From NCBI RefSeq assembly GCF_011046245.1, contig NZ_CP049244.1, positions 310,001-374,000 on the forward strand: a stretch of 64,000 bases of DNA, written 5' to 3'. A program made the position numbers and the translations under genes. A model generated the notes under the pieces. It was not told the origin of the DNA and made no database searches. It saw nothing but the letters and a program-made list of their open reading frames with translations. Positions 18,743 through 27,345 of the stretch are shown here, piece by piece. This DNA is from Allorhizobium pseudoryzae (lineage in GTDB: Bacteria; Pseudomonadota; Alphaproteobacteria; Rhizobiales; Rhizobiaceae). Position 1 is the first letter of the stretch. Each line of letters begins with the position of its first letter.

Positions 18743-19738
18743 ATGTCCAAGCCGATCTATCGTGACCCCGTGCAGGATGGCGCCGCCGATCCGACGGTTA
18801 TTCGCAACGTTGAAACAGGCGCCTGGTGGTTGTTCTACACCAATCGCCAGCCGGCTGCCGAAGGCGGCAAGCGCTGGATTCACGGCTCCCCGATCGGCAT
18901 TGCCATCTCGAAGGATGACGGAGCAAGCTGGCGGTATTATGGAACCGTCCGAGGCCTGGATGCGCCGGGAGATCCGGTGCGCAATACCCATTGGGCGCCG
19001 GAGATCATCCATGACGGCGCACTTTACCATATGTATCTGACCTATATTTCGGGCGTGCCGGACTCAACGCTTGCGCAGCATCCACGCAGCATCGTGCATT
19101 TCACCAGCCTCGATCTAGAGACCTGGACGCGGATCGGGCCCATCACGCTGTCCAGCAACAGGGTGATCGACGCCTGCGTCTTTGCTTGTCCCGACAAGCT
19201 GTGGCGGATGTGGTACAAGAACGAGGCCGATGGCGACAGCACCTGGGTCGCCACCAGCCCAGACCTCTACGCCTGGACCGTCGTTGAACGGGTCATCCCC
19301 GGCAAGCCGCACGCGACGCCGCATGAAGGGCCGAATGTCTTTTACTTGTCAGGCTGGTATTGGATGGTGGTGGACGAATGGCACGGGCAGGCGGTCTATC
19401 GCTCGCCGGACACACTGTCCTGGAAGCGACGCGGCATTTTTGGGAATGAGCCAGGGAGCGAGCCAGACGACCTGCGTTATGTACGTCATGTGGATGTCGA
19501 GGTCGTCGCTGATTATGCCGTCTGCTACTACTTCACCCATCCGGAATGGGACGAGACAAGCCAGAGCGCCGGCCCACAATCGGTGAACGCCAGAAAAACG
19601 GCAATACACCATGCGATCCTGCGGGTTGTGAACGACGATCTGCAGTTCCAGCGCGATGTGGACCTAAAGCTCCCGCTGCTCAATGAAAAGAGCGCCTTCC
19701 AGAGTGTCAGGACCACAGGCTCAAAGGGTCATACATAA
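18743..19738 (+). CDS. GH43-type glycoside hydrolase
   Basis: A 331-residue five-bladed beta-propeller hydrolase. Candidate catalytic acids lie in YRDPVQDGAADPTVI (Asp near the N-terminus) and HWAPEIIHDGALYHMYLTYI (Glu and Asp), followed by VIDACVFACPDKLWRMWYKNE and KPHATPHEGPNVFYLSGWYWMVVDEW. No signal peptide, so it acts in the cytoplasm. It closes the arabinan operon 42 bases behind the ATPase gene and has AAGGAG before its ATG. The exact activity (arabinosidase, xylosidase or other) cannot be read from sequence. Confidence 0.82.
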   Translation: MSKPIYRDPVQDGAADPTVIRNVETGAWWLFYTNRQPAAEGGKRWIHGSPIGIAISKDDGASWRYYGTVRGLDAPGDPVRNTHWAPEIIHDGALYHMYLTYISGVPDSTLAQHPRSIVHFTSLDLETWTRIGPITLSSNRVIDACVFACPDKLWRMWYKNEADGDSTWVATSPDLYAWTVVERVIPGKPHATPHEGPNVFYLSGWYWMVVDEWHGQAVYRSPDTLSWKRRGIFGNEPGSEPDDLRYVRHVDVEVVADYAVCYYFTHPEWDETSQSAGPQSVNARKTAIHHAILRVVNDDLQFQRDVDLKLPLLNEKSAFQSVRTTGSKGHT

Positions 19739-19987
19739 TTCGGCTGGGGCATGTCTGGGACGAGTTTGATCAGACCATAAGGAATGCCTTGATGGAATTC
19801 GAACCGGCGGCCGGTCACTCAAGCTTGCCGACCGGTTGGAAGGGATATCATGTTGCGTGTGTCCGGCAGTCGCCAATCCGGATGTGACGCGAATTGTGCT
19901 GGTTGACAGCATGAGCACATGCGGACCGAGGGTCCGGCCGGCAGGAAGAGAAACGTTGCCCCGCTTCAACGGCGGCAGAAGCAACGA

Positions 19988-20797
19988 CTAGCCTCGCTTC
20001 GGCTGGCCGTAGACGGCCTGATAGGACAGGGCGATGAGGGCGCCGCCCAGAATGTTGCCGATCGTTGCGGGCAAGAGGTTTGCGCCAATGGCGCTCGCCG
20101 CCAGCAGCGTCGGCGCCGTCTCAACCGTGCTCTGCACAAGAAACGCGTAGGTGAGCAGGTACATGTTCGCGATCGAGTGCTCGAAGCCGGCGGCGACGAA
20201 GGCGGCGATCGGCAACATCAGGCCTATGACCTTTTGCGTCACCGACTGTCCCGCATAGGCAAGCCAGACACCGAGGCAGACGAGCATATTGGCAAGAACA
20301 CCGCTTGCCAGCACCGTCCAGAAGCTCTTGCTCGTCTTGGTGTCGGCGAGATTGACCGCCGCACGCCCCACCGCACCGTCGCCGGCCTCGTGAAGACCTG
20401 ACAACAGAGCAATCACGGCAAGCAGGGCGGCTCCAACAAAGTTCGAGAGATAGACAATGGCGAGTGCGCGTGCGGCACGGCCAGCCGGGAGACGGCCCGC
20501 GGCCACCGGCCCGATCATCAGCGTGTTCCCGGTGAAGAGTTCAGCGCCGGCAAGGATGACCAGGGCAAGACCAAGGGAGAAGACGACACCCGCAACCACC
20601 TGCGACAAGCCAAAGGGGACGGCATCGGCACCGGCCAGAGCAACTGTGGCAAACAGGCCTCCGAAGCCGATGTACAGACCGGCCAGTATCCCGAGGACCA
20701 GCATTTTCGCGAATGGCAGTTCAGCCTTGTCCTCGCAAGCCGAAAACACGGCATTGCAAATCTCTGATGGCTGCAGCATTGGGCCTTGGTCTGCCAT
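19988..20797 (-). CDS. Formate/nitrite-type channel (FNT family)
   Basis: A 269-residue membrane protein with six helices. The FNT hallmarks are LVLGILAGLYIGFGGLFATVAL, GAELFTGNTLMIG, YLSNFVGAALLA, LVCLGVWLA and GFEHSIANMYLL. The start at 20797 follows GGGGGAGGAGC. Last gene of the oxidase operon, 95 bases behind the small membrane protein. It passes small monovalent anions such as formate, nitrite or hydrosulfide; which one matters here is unknown. Confidence 0.9.
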   Translation of the reverse strand: MADQGPMLQPSEICNAVFSACEDKAELPFAKMLVLGILAGLYIGFGGLFATVALAGADAVPFGLSQVVAGVVFSLGLALVILAGAELFTGNTLMIGPVAAGRLPAGRAARALAIVYLSNFVGAALLAVIALLSGLHEAGDGAVGRAAVNLADTKTSKSFWTVLASGVLANMLVCLGVWLAYAGQSVTQKVIGLMLPIAAFVAAGFEHSIANMYLLTYAFLVQSTVETAPTLLAASAIGANLLPATIGNILGGALIALSYQAVYGQPKRG

Positions 20798-20892
20798 GAC
20801 TGCTCCTCCCCCTTCAATTGTCGCACGCCAGGAGGTAACTGTGAGGGAAAGCAGATCAGGAAAGGGCACGAAGGCGTGATAGATCTGTGAAG

Positions 20893-21219
20893 TCAGCAAG
20901 GCGTCAGCCAGAAGACACCGGCAAAACAGAAGATGACCGCCACGATTGCGGCAATAGAGACCCGACTGCCGACCGTTCGCAGAAAGCGATCCGCATCCGA
21001 CGCCTCGGCAAAAGTCTGGCGACGCATGTATCTCGCCAATGCCACGACGCCAGCAACGCTGAGGATGGCAAGACCGCACAGCACGATCCGCAGCATTGTG
21101 ATCGCATTGGCCCGCTCGGCACTGATATGGCATCCGGTCGCCTGCGTGGCGTAGAGTACCAGGAAGGCAAGGGACCATGCGATAAAGGTCGCGGTGATCA
21201 GGACAAGCGGATGCCGCAT
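20893..21219 (-). CDS. Small membrane protein of the oxidase operon
   Basis: A 108-residue protein with three hydrophobic segments (ITATFIAWSLAFLVLYA, MLRIVLCGLAILSVAGVVALA, VSIAAIVAVIFCFAGVFWL). It begins two bases after the stop of the fused oxidase subunit, with AGGAGGGGG upstream, so it is part of the operon. I do not recognise a named family; position suggests an accessory or small structural subunit of the oxidase. Confidence 0.72.
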   Translation of the reverse strand: MRHPLVLITATFIAWSLAFLVLYATQATGCHISAERANAITMLRIVLCGLAILSVAGVVALARYMRRQTFAEASDADRFLRTVGSRVSIAAIVAVIFCFAGVFWLTPC

Positions 21220-21221
21220 CG

Positions 21222-23720
21222 TCAGCCCCCTCCTGTTCGCGCAAGGCTGTCGAGCACGTACGGAAACACCAGCGCGACGAGCCCCGCCAGTACCGTATAG
21301 CCATGCCAGAGCCGCCCGATGCGCAGAGTGAGCGTGCAGAGCGGCCCGCGATGCAAGGTTGACCATAGGGCGTGTCCGGCAAAGACGGTGCCAATCCCAT
21401 GATGAAGCACCGCGTAGACCAGAACGACGACCATGGAGGCAATGGCGGCGTGACCGGATGGTGCTGGCATGTCTATAAAGGCAACCGTCAACAGCAGAAG
21501 ACCGGCGGTCAGATGCCCAGCAAGCACCAGCGCCATGCCGGGTGCGGGGTGAGACGCGGACCAGCGGCTTCCCATCGCCACGGCCAGCATTGCGGCAACC
21601 GCGCCCAACGTGAGGCCAAACCGCGGCAGCGCCAGATCGGCAGGCGGCCAGTTGGGTGCCGATACCCAGAGAAACATGCAGCCGAACAGCAGCGATATAT
21701 AGAGCGTCGCATCGGCCACCAGCGTCAGCACCATAGCCAGATGCGATGGAGGCGAGGCCGCCTTGACATGGACCGGCAATGATTTGCCGTGCCCGATGTC
21801 GAGCATGTCGCCGCCCTCCAGGGCGGCACTGGATCGATTCCACAGCAGAAAGAGTGCGACGATTGCGACAAGCGCAAACGGCGTCGCCCAGTAAAGCTTG
21901 AACAGCATCAGCAGGAAAAACGAGCCGGTCGCGAGCGCCGTCCACACCGGTAGATAGGTCTGCCGCGGCAAGATGACGACCTGGTCCGGCTCGCCGGTGA
22001 TGCTGTCGACACCGAGCACCTCCATACGGTCATGCCGCACGAAACCGAGATAGCCTTTGCCGGCCGCCAGATGTGGGCCTATCGCTTCCGGATCGAGCAG
22101 ATCGGCGCGATTATCGATATACGGCAGCGAGGCGAAATTATAGCTGGGCGGCGGCGTAGGCATGGCCCATTCGAGGGTGCCCGCCTTCCACGGGTTGCGG
22201 CGGAACGCCCGCCCGAACCGGAAGATCAGCAGAAAATCGAGCGCCACGAGAGCAAAGCCCATCGCCATGACAAAGCTGCCAACAGAGGACAGAAAGTTCA
22301 GCGTCTCCCACCCCGATTCCGGCGGATAGACAAAAACCCGTCGGGGCATGCCGCGCAGTCCGGTGAGGTGCATCATGAAGAATGTCGTATTGAAGCCGAT
22401 GAAGATCATCCAGAACGCAGCGTTCGACAAATGCTGGACCGGCTGCTTGCCCGTCAGGTGCGGCATCCAGTAATAGGCCATGGCGAGCATGGGAAAGATG
22501 AAGCCCCCGACCAGCACATAGTGAAGATGTGCGACAACGAAGTGCGTGTCGTGCGCCTGCCAGTCGAACGGCACCATGGCCAGCATCACCCCGGTCAGGC
22601 CACCGATGACGAAGACGAAGAAAAAGCCGAAGATGTGGAGCAAGGGAATGGAGAAGCGCGGACGGCCGTGAATGATCGTGGCAAGCCACGCGAAGACCTG
22701 GATTGCGGTGGGTATGGCCACAAGCGCACTGGCGGCGGAGAAGAACGACAGCGCCAGATGCGGGATGCCGACCGTGTACATGTGGTGCACCCAGAGGCCG
22801 AAGGACAGGAAGGCCATCGACACGATGGAGGCGATGATCAGCCTGTAGCCTGCCAGCGGGGTGCCGGACAGCACGGGCAGGATCGTCGAGATGGCACCGG
22901 CGGCGGGCAGGAAGATGATGTAGACCTCCGGGTGGCCGAACAGCCAGAACAGATGCTGCCAGAGCAATGGATCGCCGCCCCGGTTCGGATCGAAAAACGG
23001 AAGGTCGAAGGCGCGCTCCACCTCAAGCAGGATCGAACCGAGGATCAGCGGCGGAAAGCCGACCAGCATCATGGTGGCAACGACCAACATGTACCAGGCA
23101 AGGATGGGCATCTTGTCGATCGACATGCCTGGCGCGCGGATTTTCAGGATCGACACGATCAGTTCGACTGCGGCGGACAAGGCGGAAATTTCCACGAAGG
23201 TAATGCCGAGCAGCCAGACGTCGGAATTGATGCCCGGAGCATAGACCGCGGACGAGAGCGGCGTGTACATGAACCAGCCGCTATTGGGGGCGACGCCGCC
23301 GATCAAAGCCGCGATCAGCATGGTGCCTCCGAAGAGGTAGCACCAATATCCATAGGCGCCCATGCGGGGGAAAGCGAGATCGCGGGTGCCGAGCAGCTTT
23401 GGCAGGAGATAGATCGCCATCCCTTCGAAGAACGGAATGGCGAACAGGAACATCATGATCGACCCGTGCATGGTGAAGACCTGAGCATAGGTCTCCGCAT
23501 CCATGAAGGCGCTGTTGGATGAGGCGAGCTGGGTGCGGATCAGCATGGCAAGCAGGCCGCCAATGGCAAAGAACACCAGCGCCGTCAGCATGAAGCGACG
23601 GCCGACGACCGTGTGGTTGACGGCGGCCAAGCGCCCCCAGCCGGGTTTGGTGCCCCAGATGTGCTCGAGTTGGCGATGCAGCGCAATCGCCTCGCTGTTT
23701 GTCCGGTTGGTCTGGCTCAC
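21222..23720 (-). CDS. ctaD: Cytochrome c oxidase subunit I fused to subunit III
   Basis: An 832-residue fusion. Residues 1-550 are haem-copper oxidase subunit I: haem-ligand His in FTMHGSIMMF, WLFGHPEVYI (proton-channel Glu, cross-linked His-Tyr), the copper B pair in WVHHMYTVG, and haem ligands in HDTHFVVAHLHYVLVGG. After a linker with PPPSYNF and another hydrophobic block, residues about 640-832 carry a subunit III-like five-helix part. The GTG start at 23720 overlaps the subunit II stop (GTGA). The complex sits in the cytoplasmic membrane, takes electrons from cytochrome c and reduces oxygen. Symbol is by family. Confidence 0.93.
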   Translation of the reverse strand: MSQTNRTNSEAIALHRQLEHIWGTKPGWGRLAAVNHTVVGRRFMLTALVFFAIGGLLAMLIRTQLASSNSAFMDAETYAQVFTMHGSIMMFLFAIPFFEGMAIYLLPKLLGTRDLAFPRMGAYGYWCYLFGGTMLIAALIGGVAPNSGWFMYTPLSSAVYAPGINSDVWLLGITFVEISALSAAVELIVSILKIRAPGMSIDKMPILAWYMLVVATMMLVGFPPLILGSILLEVERAFDLPFFDPNRGGDPLLWQHLFWLFGHPEVYIIFLPAAGAISTILPVLSGTPLAGYRLIIASIVSMAFLSFGLWVHHMYTVGIPHLALSFFSAASALVAIPTAIQVFAWLATIIHGRPRFSIPLLHIFGFFFVFVIGGLTGVMLAMVPFDWQAHDTHFVVAHLHYVLVGGFIFPMLAMAYYWMPHLTGKQPVQHLSNAAFWMIFIGFNTTFFMMHLTGLRGMPRRVFVYPPESGWETLNFLSSVGSFVMAMGFALVALDFLLIFRFGRAFRRNPWKAGTLEWAMPTPPPSYNFASLPYIDNRADLLDPEAIGPHLAAGKGYLGFVRHDRMEVLGVDSITGEPDQVVILPRQTYLPVWTALATGSFFLLMLFKLYWATPFALVAIVALFLLWNRSSAALEGGDMLDIGHGKSLPVHVKAASPPSHLAMVLTLVADATLYISLLFGCMFLWVSAPNWPPADLALPRFGLTLGAVAAMLAVAMGSRWSASHPAPGMALVLAGHLTAGLLLLTVAFIDMPAPSGHAAIASMVVVLVYAVLHHGIGTVFAGHALWSTLHRGPLCTLTLRIGRLWHGYTVLAGLVALVFPYVLDSLARTGGG

Positions 23721-24385
23721 GGCGTGCTCCCCCGGCCGATGGCCAGTCTAAAATCTTCTTCCGTATGAGCCTGCACCTCAAAGCGCATGCCCGCATGCCC
23801 GGTGCCGCAATATTCCGAGCAGACGCCCCCATATCGCCCAGGCTGGTCGGCGCGGATGCGCAGGATATTCGCGTGTCCGGGTATGGCGTCGATCTTGCCG
23901 CCGAGGCGCGGCACCCAGAAGCTGTGGATGACGTCCTGACTGGTCGTTGTGATTTCTACCGTTTTGTTGACCGGGATGTGCAGCACGGCCGTGGGTGGGG
24001 CTGCGCTGAGATCGGGATACGAAAATTCCCACTGCCACATGCGTCCAACGGCGCTGATGCGCACGACCTCGCCGCCGTCGCGGGAGGCACCATCCAGCAG
24101 GAACTCCCCTTGGGCAAAGGCATAGAAGGTCAACCCGGCAAGGATTGGGATGGGCAGGATGAGCCCGCCCGCCATCGTCCAGTGATGCGCGGAGATGCTG
24201 CGCCCGAAGTGCGGCAGGCTGACGGCTGCCAGGAAAAGGCCGAGCACCAGGGAAAAGAGGCCAACGGCGGCCCAGAACATCACCCACCAGAGATCCGCGA
24301 TCGAAGCCGCCGAGGGACCCGCCGGATGAAGCGCGGAGAGGTCGCCGGTGCAACCGGACAGCGCCAGCATCGGCCCGATGACCAT
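23717..24385 (-). CDS. ctaC: Cytochrome c oxidase subunit II
   Basis: A 222-residue protein with a lipoprotein-like N-terminus (LSGC at residues 9-12), two helices (LWWVMFWAAVGLFSLVLGLFL and GGLILPIPILAGLTFYAFA) and a periplasmic cupredoxin domain. The WQWEFSYP strand and the copper A motif VCSEYCGTGHAGM are complete. The start is uncertain: the ATG at 24385 gives a signal without positive charge and lacks a clear ribosome site, and no common start codon lies upstream in frame. First gene of the oxidase operon. Confidence 0.88.
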   Translation of the reverse strand: MVIGPMLALSGCTGDLSALHPAGPSAASIADLWWVMFWAAVGLFSLVLGLFLAAVSLPHFGRSISAHHWTMAGGLILPIPILAGLTFYAFAQGEFLLDGASRDGGEVVRISAVGRMWQWEFSYPDLSAAPPTAVLHIPVNKTVEITTTSQDVIHSFWVPRLGGKIDAIPGHANILRIRADQPGRYGGVCSEYCGTGHAGMRFEVQAHTEEDFRLAIGRGSTP

Positions 24386-24442
24386 CCAATTCGGGAACCG
24401 GCGCGCCCCATGACGAATTGAGTGGGTAAATGGAGAACCGCT

Positions 24443-24943
24443 ATGCAAGACGACGTCGAGCGAGAAAGCCCTGTCATTACCGAGATCGAGCAAAAGGATG
24501 CCAGTTCCGCCGTCGCAGTGGCCGGCCATCCTCTGCATGGCATGACCGTGCACTTCCCGATTGCGCTCGCCTTCGCCACGCTGGCTGTGGACAGTCTCTA
24601 CTGGTATGGTGGGGACCCTTTCTGGTTGCGCGTCGGCCTCTGGAGTTCCGGCGGCGTCTTCTTCCTGGGGTTCGCGGCAGGGCTCATCGGCACGATCGAA
24701 TTGATCCTGGTTGCCGGCATTCGCGGACGCGTTGCGAGCTGGGCGCATGCGATTGCCGCTGTCACGCTGATCGCGCTGGCAGGGCTCAATTGGGGCATGC
24801 GCGTCACCCATGCTGCGGACGTCCTGCCGCATGGTTTTTTCGTCTCGGTCTTGACCTGCGTGATGACCGGTATGGCCGGCTGGCATGGGGGAAAGCTGAT
24901 TTTCGATCATGGTGTCGGCCTTATGGTATCGGCCAAGGACTGA
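24443..24943 (+). CDS. DUF2231 membrane protein
   Basis: A 166-residue protein with four hydrophobic helices. The first contains the DUF2231 signature HPLHGMTVHFPIAL with three His residues, suited to metal or haem binding; HGFFVSVLTCVMTGMAGWHGG ends the domain. The ATG at 24443 has GGAGA six bases upstream. It is divergent from subunit II with under 60 bases between them, and convergent with the next gene. DUF2231 proteins often accompany oxidases or cytochromes; function unknown. Confidence 0.82.
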   Translation: MQDDVERESPVITEIEQKDASSAVAVAGHPLHGMTVHFPIALAFATLAVDSLYWYGGDPFWLRVGLWSSGGVFFLGFAAGLIGTIELILVAGIRGRVASWAHAIAAVTLIALAGLNWGMRVTHAADVLPHGFFVSVLTCVMTGMAGWHGGKLIFDHGVGLMVSAKD

Positions 24944-25421
24944 GGCGCTGGATCAGACTTCGCAGCCCGCCGGGCTTGAAAAGCCCGTCGGCCACCGCGA
25001 CGTCGATGTCCGGCTTTGCCAGCACGATGACGAAAATTGTTACCACGATCCCGGACGTCACGATGGTCGCCACTAGAAACCGCCAGACCGGATAGCCCTC
25101 GCCCTCACGAAAGATCCGAATAATCACCAGTCCCGTCAGGACGTGCAGGATCACCAGTGACGCAACGAACAACAGCTTGACGGAGAACCAAGGGGCATAA
25201 ACCTGGCGCAGGAAGATCAGCACGATGCCGCTGAGGACCGCGATGAAGGCGGCAGGCGAAATGACATTCACATACGAAAAACGGACGATCTTCTGCAGGC
25301 GGTGGAGGGCATCTCGGTTCGCGACCGTTGAGCGCTGGACATAAAGGCCCGGCAAGCTCACGAGACCGGCAGCCCAGAGGCAGATTGAAGCCACATGGAC
25401 AAATTTTATCAATGCGACCAA
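24921..25421 (-). CDS. HemJ/CopD-like four-helix membrane protein
   Basis: A 166-residue integral membrane protein. The opening LIKFVHVASICLWAAGLVSLPGLYV matches the HemJ/CopD pattern with a conserved His in helix one, and SVKLLFVASLVILHVLTG has another. HemJ is the protoporphyrinogen oxidase of many proteobacteria, but the similarity here is only at pattern level. I chose the TTG at 25421 (GAGGA eight bases before it); the frame stays open further upstream but runs into the CRISPR array. It overlaps the DUF2231 gene tail-to-tail by 23 bases. Confidence 0.68.
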   Translation of the reverse strand: MVALIKFVHVASICLWAAGLVSLPGLYVQRSTVANRDALHRLQKIVRFSYVNVISPAAFIAVLSGIVLIFLRQVYAPWFSVKLLFVASLVILHVLTGLVIIRIFREGEGYPVWRFLVATIVTSGIVVTIFVIVLAKPDIDVAVADGLFKPGGLRSLIQRLSPWPIP

Positions 25422-25554
25422 AACCGCTGTCCTCGTGCGCCAAATGACCTGTTCCCGCCCTGGTAGATGGAGCGCGCCGCTGTGGATGGAAGAACACAAT
25501 TTTGTGACGATGGAACCGAGCGTTCGCCGACCTGGGGCGGAGACCGCTGTTGGA

Positions 25555-25787
25555 CGGATGATCCACGGCTCCGCGAGCGAGGCGAGCTTGCGCATGAGGG
25601 CTCGATGCTGGTGACGGACCTGTTTCGATCCACGCCTCCGAGAGGGAGGCGACGCCAGCGACCAGATCATGAAACCGATCACCGCGCAGTTTCGATCCAC
25701 GCCTCCGCGAGGGAGGCGACTTGGTCGGCATGGCGTTCTTCCTTCATGTCAGAGTGTTTCGATCCACGCCTCCGCGAGGGAGGCGAC
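25555..25787 (-). CRISPR. Short type I-C-like CRISPR array, four repeats, no cas genes
   Basis: Three nearly identical 32-base repeats at 25622-25653, 25689-25720 and 25756-25787, plus a decayed one at 25555-25586. All three spacers are exactly 35 bases (25587-25621, 25654-25688, 25721-25755). Each repeat reads GTTTCGATCCACGCC at its left and GGGAGGCGAC at its right on the plus strand; the reverse complement ends GTGGATCGAAAC, as in type I-C repeats, so transcription is expected on the minus strand. In that direction the decayed repeat is the trailer end. A fourth spacer-like stretch (25788-25821) runs into the IS256 end, so leader and newest spacers are gone. No cas gene lies in the window. 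Confidence 0.88.
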
Positions 25788-25882
25788 CGGGCGCTATTGC
25801 CAAGATTTCGGGCGGTGGATCGTGTCCCAGGACGTGGTGTAGGTTAGACGACCACGGCTCATCCCAGAGGGCCGGATGAGTG

Positions 25883-25974
25883 TCAGCTTGCTGCTGGCAA
25901 GTTGATGAGCGGATCATCGCTCATCGTGGCGATGGTTTCCAGCGTCATGTAGCGGGACCGTTGGACAGCCCACT
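25883..25974 (-). pseudogene. C-terminal piece of the split IS256 transposase
   Basis: On the minus strand this reads on from the junction as EWAVQRSRYMTLETIATMSDDP and ends LINLPAAS then stop, the usual C-terminus of IS256 transposases. It directly continues the main part that breaks off at 27346: joining base 27346 to base 25974 restores EQND-EWAVQ in frame. Confidence 0.85.
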
Positions 25975-26043
25975 TGATGGCATGGACCGCTCCCTTCCCC
26001 TCGGCGAATATGGCGGTGTCTTTTAGCCAGAAGGAGCGTTTCC

Positions 26044-27081
26044 ATGCCTGTTGTTACCGTTGGTCTCGACCTTGCAAAAACAATCTTTCAAGCGCACGGC
26101 GTTGATGAGGCCGGTCAAACCGTTCTGCGCCGTCGCCTTGGACGAAGTGAGTTGCTTGCATATTTCGCCAAGCTGCCTCCTTGCCTGATCGCGATGGAAG
26201 CATGCTCCAGCGCCCATCACTGGGCTCGTGAGCTGGTTATTCTTGGACATGATGTTCGGCTCATTCCGCCGCAATACGTCAAACCCTATGTCAAACGGAA
26301 TAAGACCGACGCGGCAGACGCAGAGGCGATATGTGAGGCGGCGGGTCGGCCAAGCATGCGCTTTGTTCCAATCAAGACCCGAGATCAGCAGGCAGTGCTC
26401 GTTTTGCATCGGTCTCGTTCATTGCTGGTTCGGCAGCGAACAGCATCGATCAACGCTGTGCGGGGATTGGTTGGTGAGTTTGGGCTGATCACATCAAAAG
26501 GCCGCTACCGCATGTCAGAGTTGCGGCAGCGCATGAACGCAATGACGCCAGACCACCTACCAGCGATCGCCTGCCAAGCTATCAATACCCTGTTTGATCA
26601 TATCGATGTACTTGAAGAACAAATTGCTGCTGTCGAACGACAGATTGTCGAGTGGCATAAGAGCAACGAAGACAGCCTTCGTCTGGCGACTGCGCCAGGT
26701 GTTGGCCCAATCACGGCGAGCGCTATCGTTGCCGCTGTGGGAGATGGTCGTCAGTTCCAGTCGGCGCGGCATTTTGCGGCCTGGCTTGGATTGACCCCAA
26801 GGATGCATGCAAGCGGGAAAAAAGAGCGGATCGGAAGGATCAGTAAAGGAGGCGACCGATATCTGCGGGCGCTTCTAATCCATGGCGCAAGAGCGATTGT
26901 CGGAACGCTGTTCCGCAATAACGTGACGCCTCGTCCGTGGCTGGTTGCACTGGCGGCACGCCGACCGACCAACGTCACCGCTGTCGCCGTCGCGCACAAA
27001 ACGGCACGCGCCTTGTGGGCAATGCTGACGCGTGAAGAAAAGTACCGCAAACCAATTGCGGCGGCACCGTCTGCAGCATAA
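26044..27081 (+). CDS. IS110-family transposase (DEDD recombinase)
   Basis: A 345-residue RNA-guided recombinase. N-terminal RuvC-like DEDD residues are visible in VGLDLAKTIFQ, LIAMEACSSAHHWA and KTDAADAEAI; a coiled middle (DVLEEQIAAVERQIVEW) leads to the Tnp20 domain with APGVGPITASAIVAAVG and the catalytic-serine region HASGKKERIGRISKGGDRYLR. The gene looks intact and sits 69 bases from the left end, with AAGGAG before its ATG. Confidence 0.93.
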   Translation: MPVVTVGLDLAKTIFQAHGVDEAGQTVLRRRLGRSELLAYFAKLPPCLIAMEACSSAHHWARELVILGHDVRLIPPQYVKPYVKRNKTDAADAEAICEAAGRPSMRFVPIKTRDQQAVLVLHRSRSLLVRQRTASINAVRGLVGEFGLITSKGRYRMSELRQRMNAMTPDHLPAIACQAINTLFDHIDVLEEQIAAVERQIVEWHKSNEDSLRLATAPGVGPITASAIVAAVGDGRQFQSARHFAAWLGLTPRMHASGKKERIGRISKGGDRYLRALLIHGARAIVGTLFRNNVTPRPWLVALAARRPTNVTAVAVAHKTARALWAMLTREEKYRKPIAAAPSAA

Positions 27082-27345
27082 CAGCTTCAGCACTGTTCCT
27101 ATGATCAGTGCTGGCTTGCGAGGGTAAGCGAATGTGATGGCAAACCGGTATGATCCGGGTTCGGCAAAGGCCCATGAAACGATGCGAGCCATATGAGCTC
27201 GTCCATTTGTCTGGCCGCCGATCCGCGAATACCATCAAGGCCAGCGGCCGAGCGGCTCGCATAAACAGGCCGGATACACGACCGCAAGCACCGTCTCTGC
27301 CGTGACGTTCAAATTACTCCTTGCAAACCGGGAGCGGTCCATACA
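27082..27345 (+). ncRNA. Predicted bridge RNA region of the IS110 element
   Basis: In the IS1111 group the targeting bridge RNA is encoded in the non-coding right end. This region shows nested stems: ATGCGAGCC (27182-27190) pairs with GGCTCGCAT (27254-27262), enclosing CTGGCC (27211-27216) with GGCCAG (27239-27244). CTCGTC at 27198-27203, just after the outer stem, is identical to the target bases across the insertion point (CT|CGTC). The exact RNA ends are not visible, and a six-base match could be chance. Confidence 0.5.

Larger units (their letters stand above)
25975..27345 (+). mobile_element. IS110-family (IS1111 group) insertion sequence, 1371 bp
   Basis: Boundaries are exact because removing 25975-27345 restores the interrupted IS256 gene without loss or duplication. 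The 13-base subterminal repeats ATGGACCGCTCCC (25982-25994) and GGGAGCGGTCCAT (27330-27342) are perfect, seven bases from the left end and three from the right end, the spacing known for the IS1111 group. There is no target duplication, also as known for this group. It carries one transposase gene and a 264-base non-coding right end. Confidence 0.93.

Noticed and set aside
19988..21442. Long N-terminal extension of the FNT channel
   Set aside because: Codons before 20797 run through the neighbouring gene with unnatural composition; a strong ribosome site marks 20797.
20893..21945. 350-codon minus-strand frame
   Set aside because: Only its last 108 codons (from 21219) look like a protein; the earlier part lies out of frame inside the oxidase gene.
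22032..23522. 496-codon open frame on the plus strand opposite the oxidase gene
   Set aside because: It is the antisense shadow of the fused subunit I/III gene: Gly/Arg/His/Asp-rich composition, no domain, while the minus frame has all oxidase motifs.
24921..25700. Extension of the HemJ/CopD-like gene into the CRISPR array
   Set aside because: The frame is open by chance through the repeats; membrane-protein character starts only after 25421.
25868..26043. Bridge RNA in the left end of the IS110 element
   Set aside because: Bases 25883-25974 are IS256 coding tail, and the real left end is only 69 bases; the IS1111-type end spacing puts the RNA at the right end.
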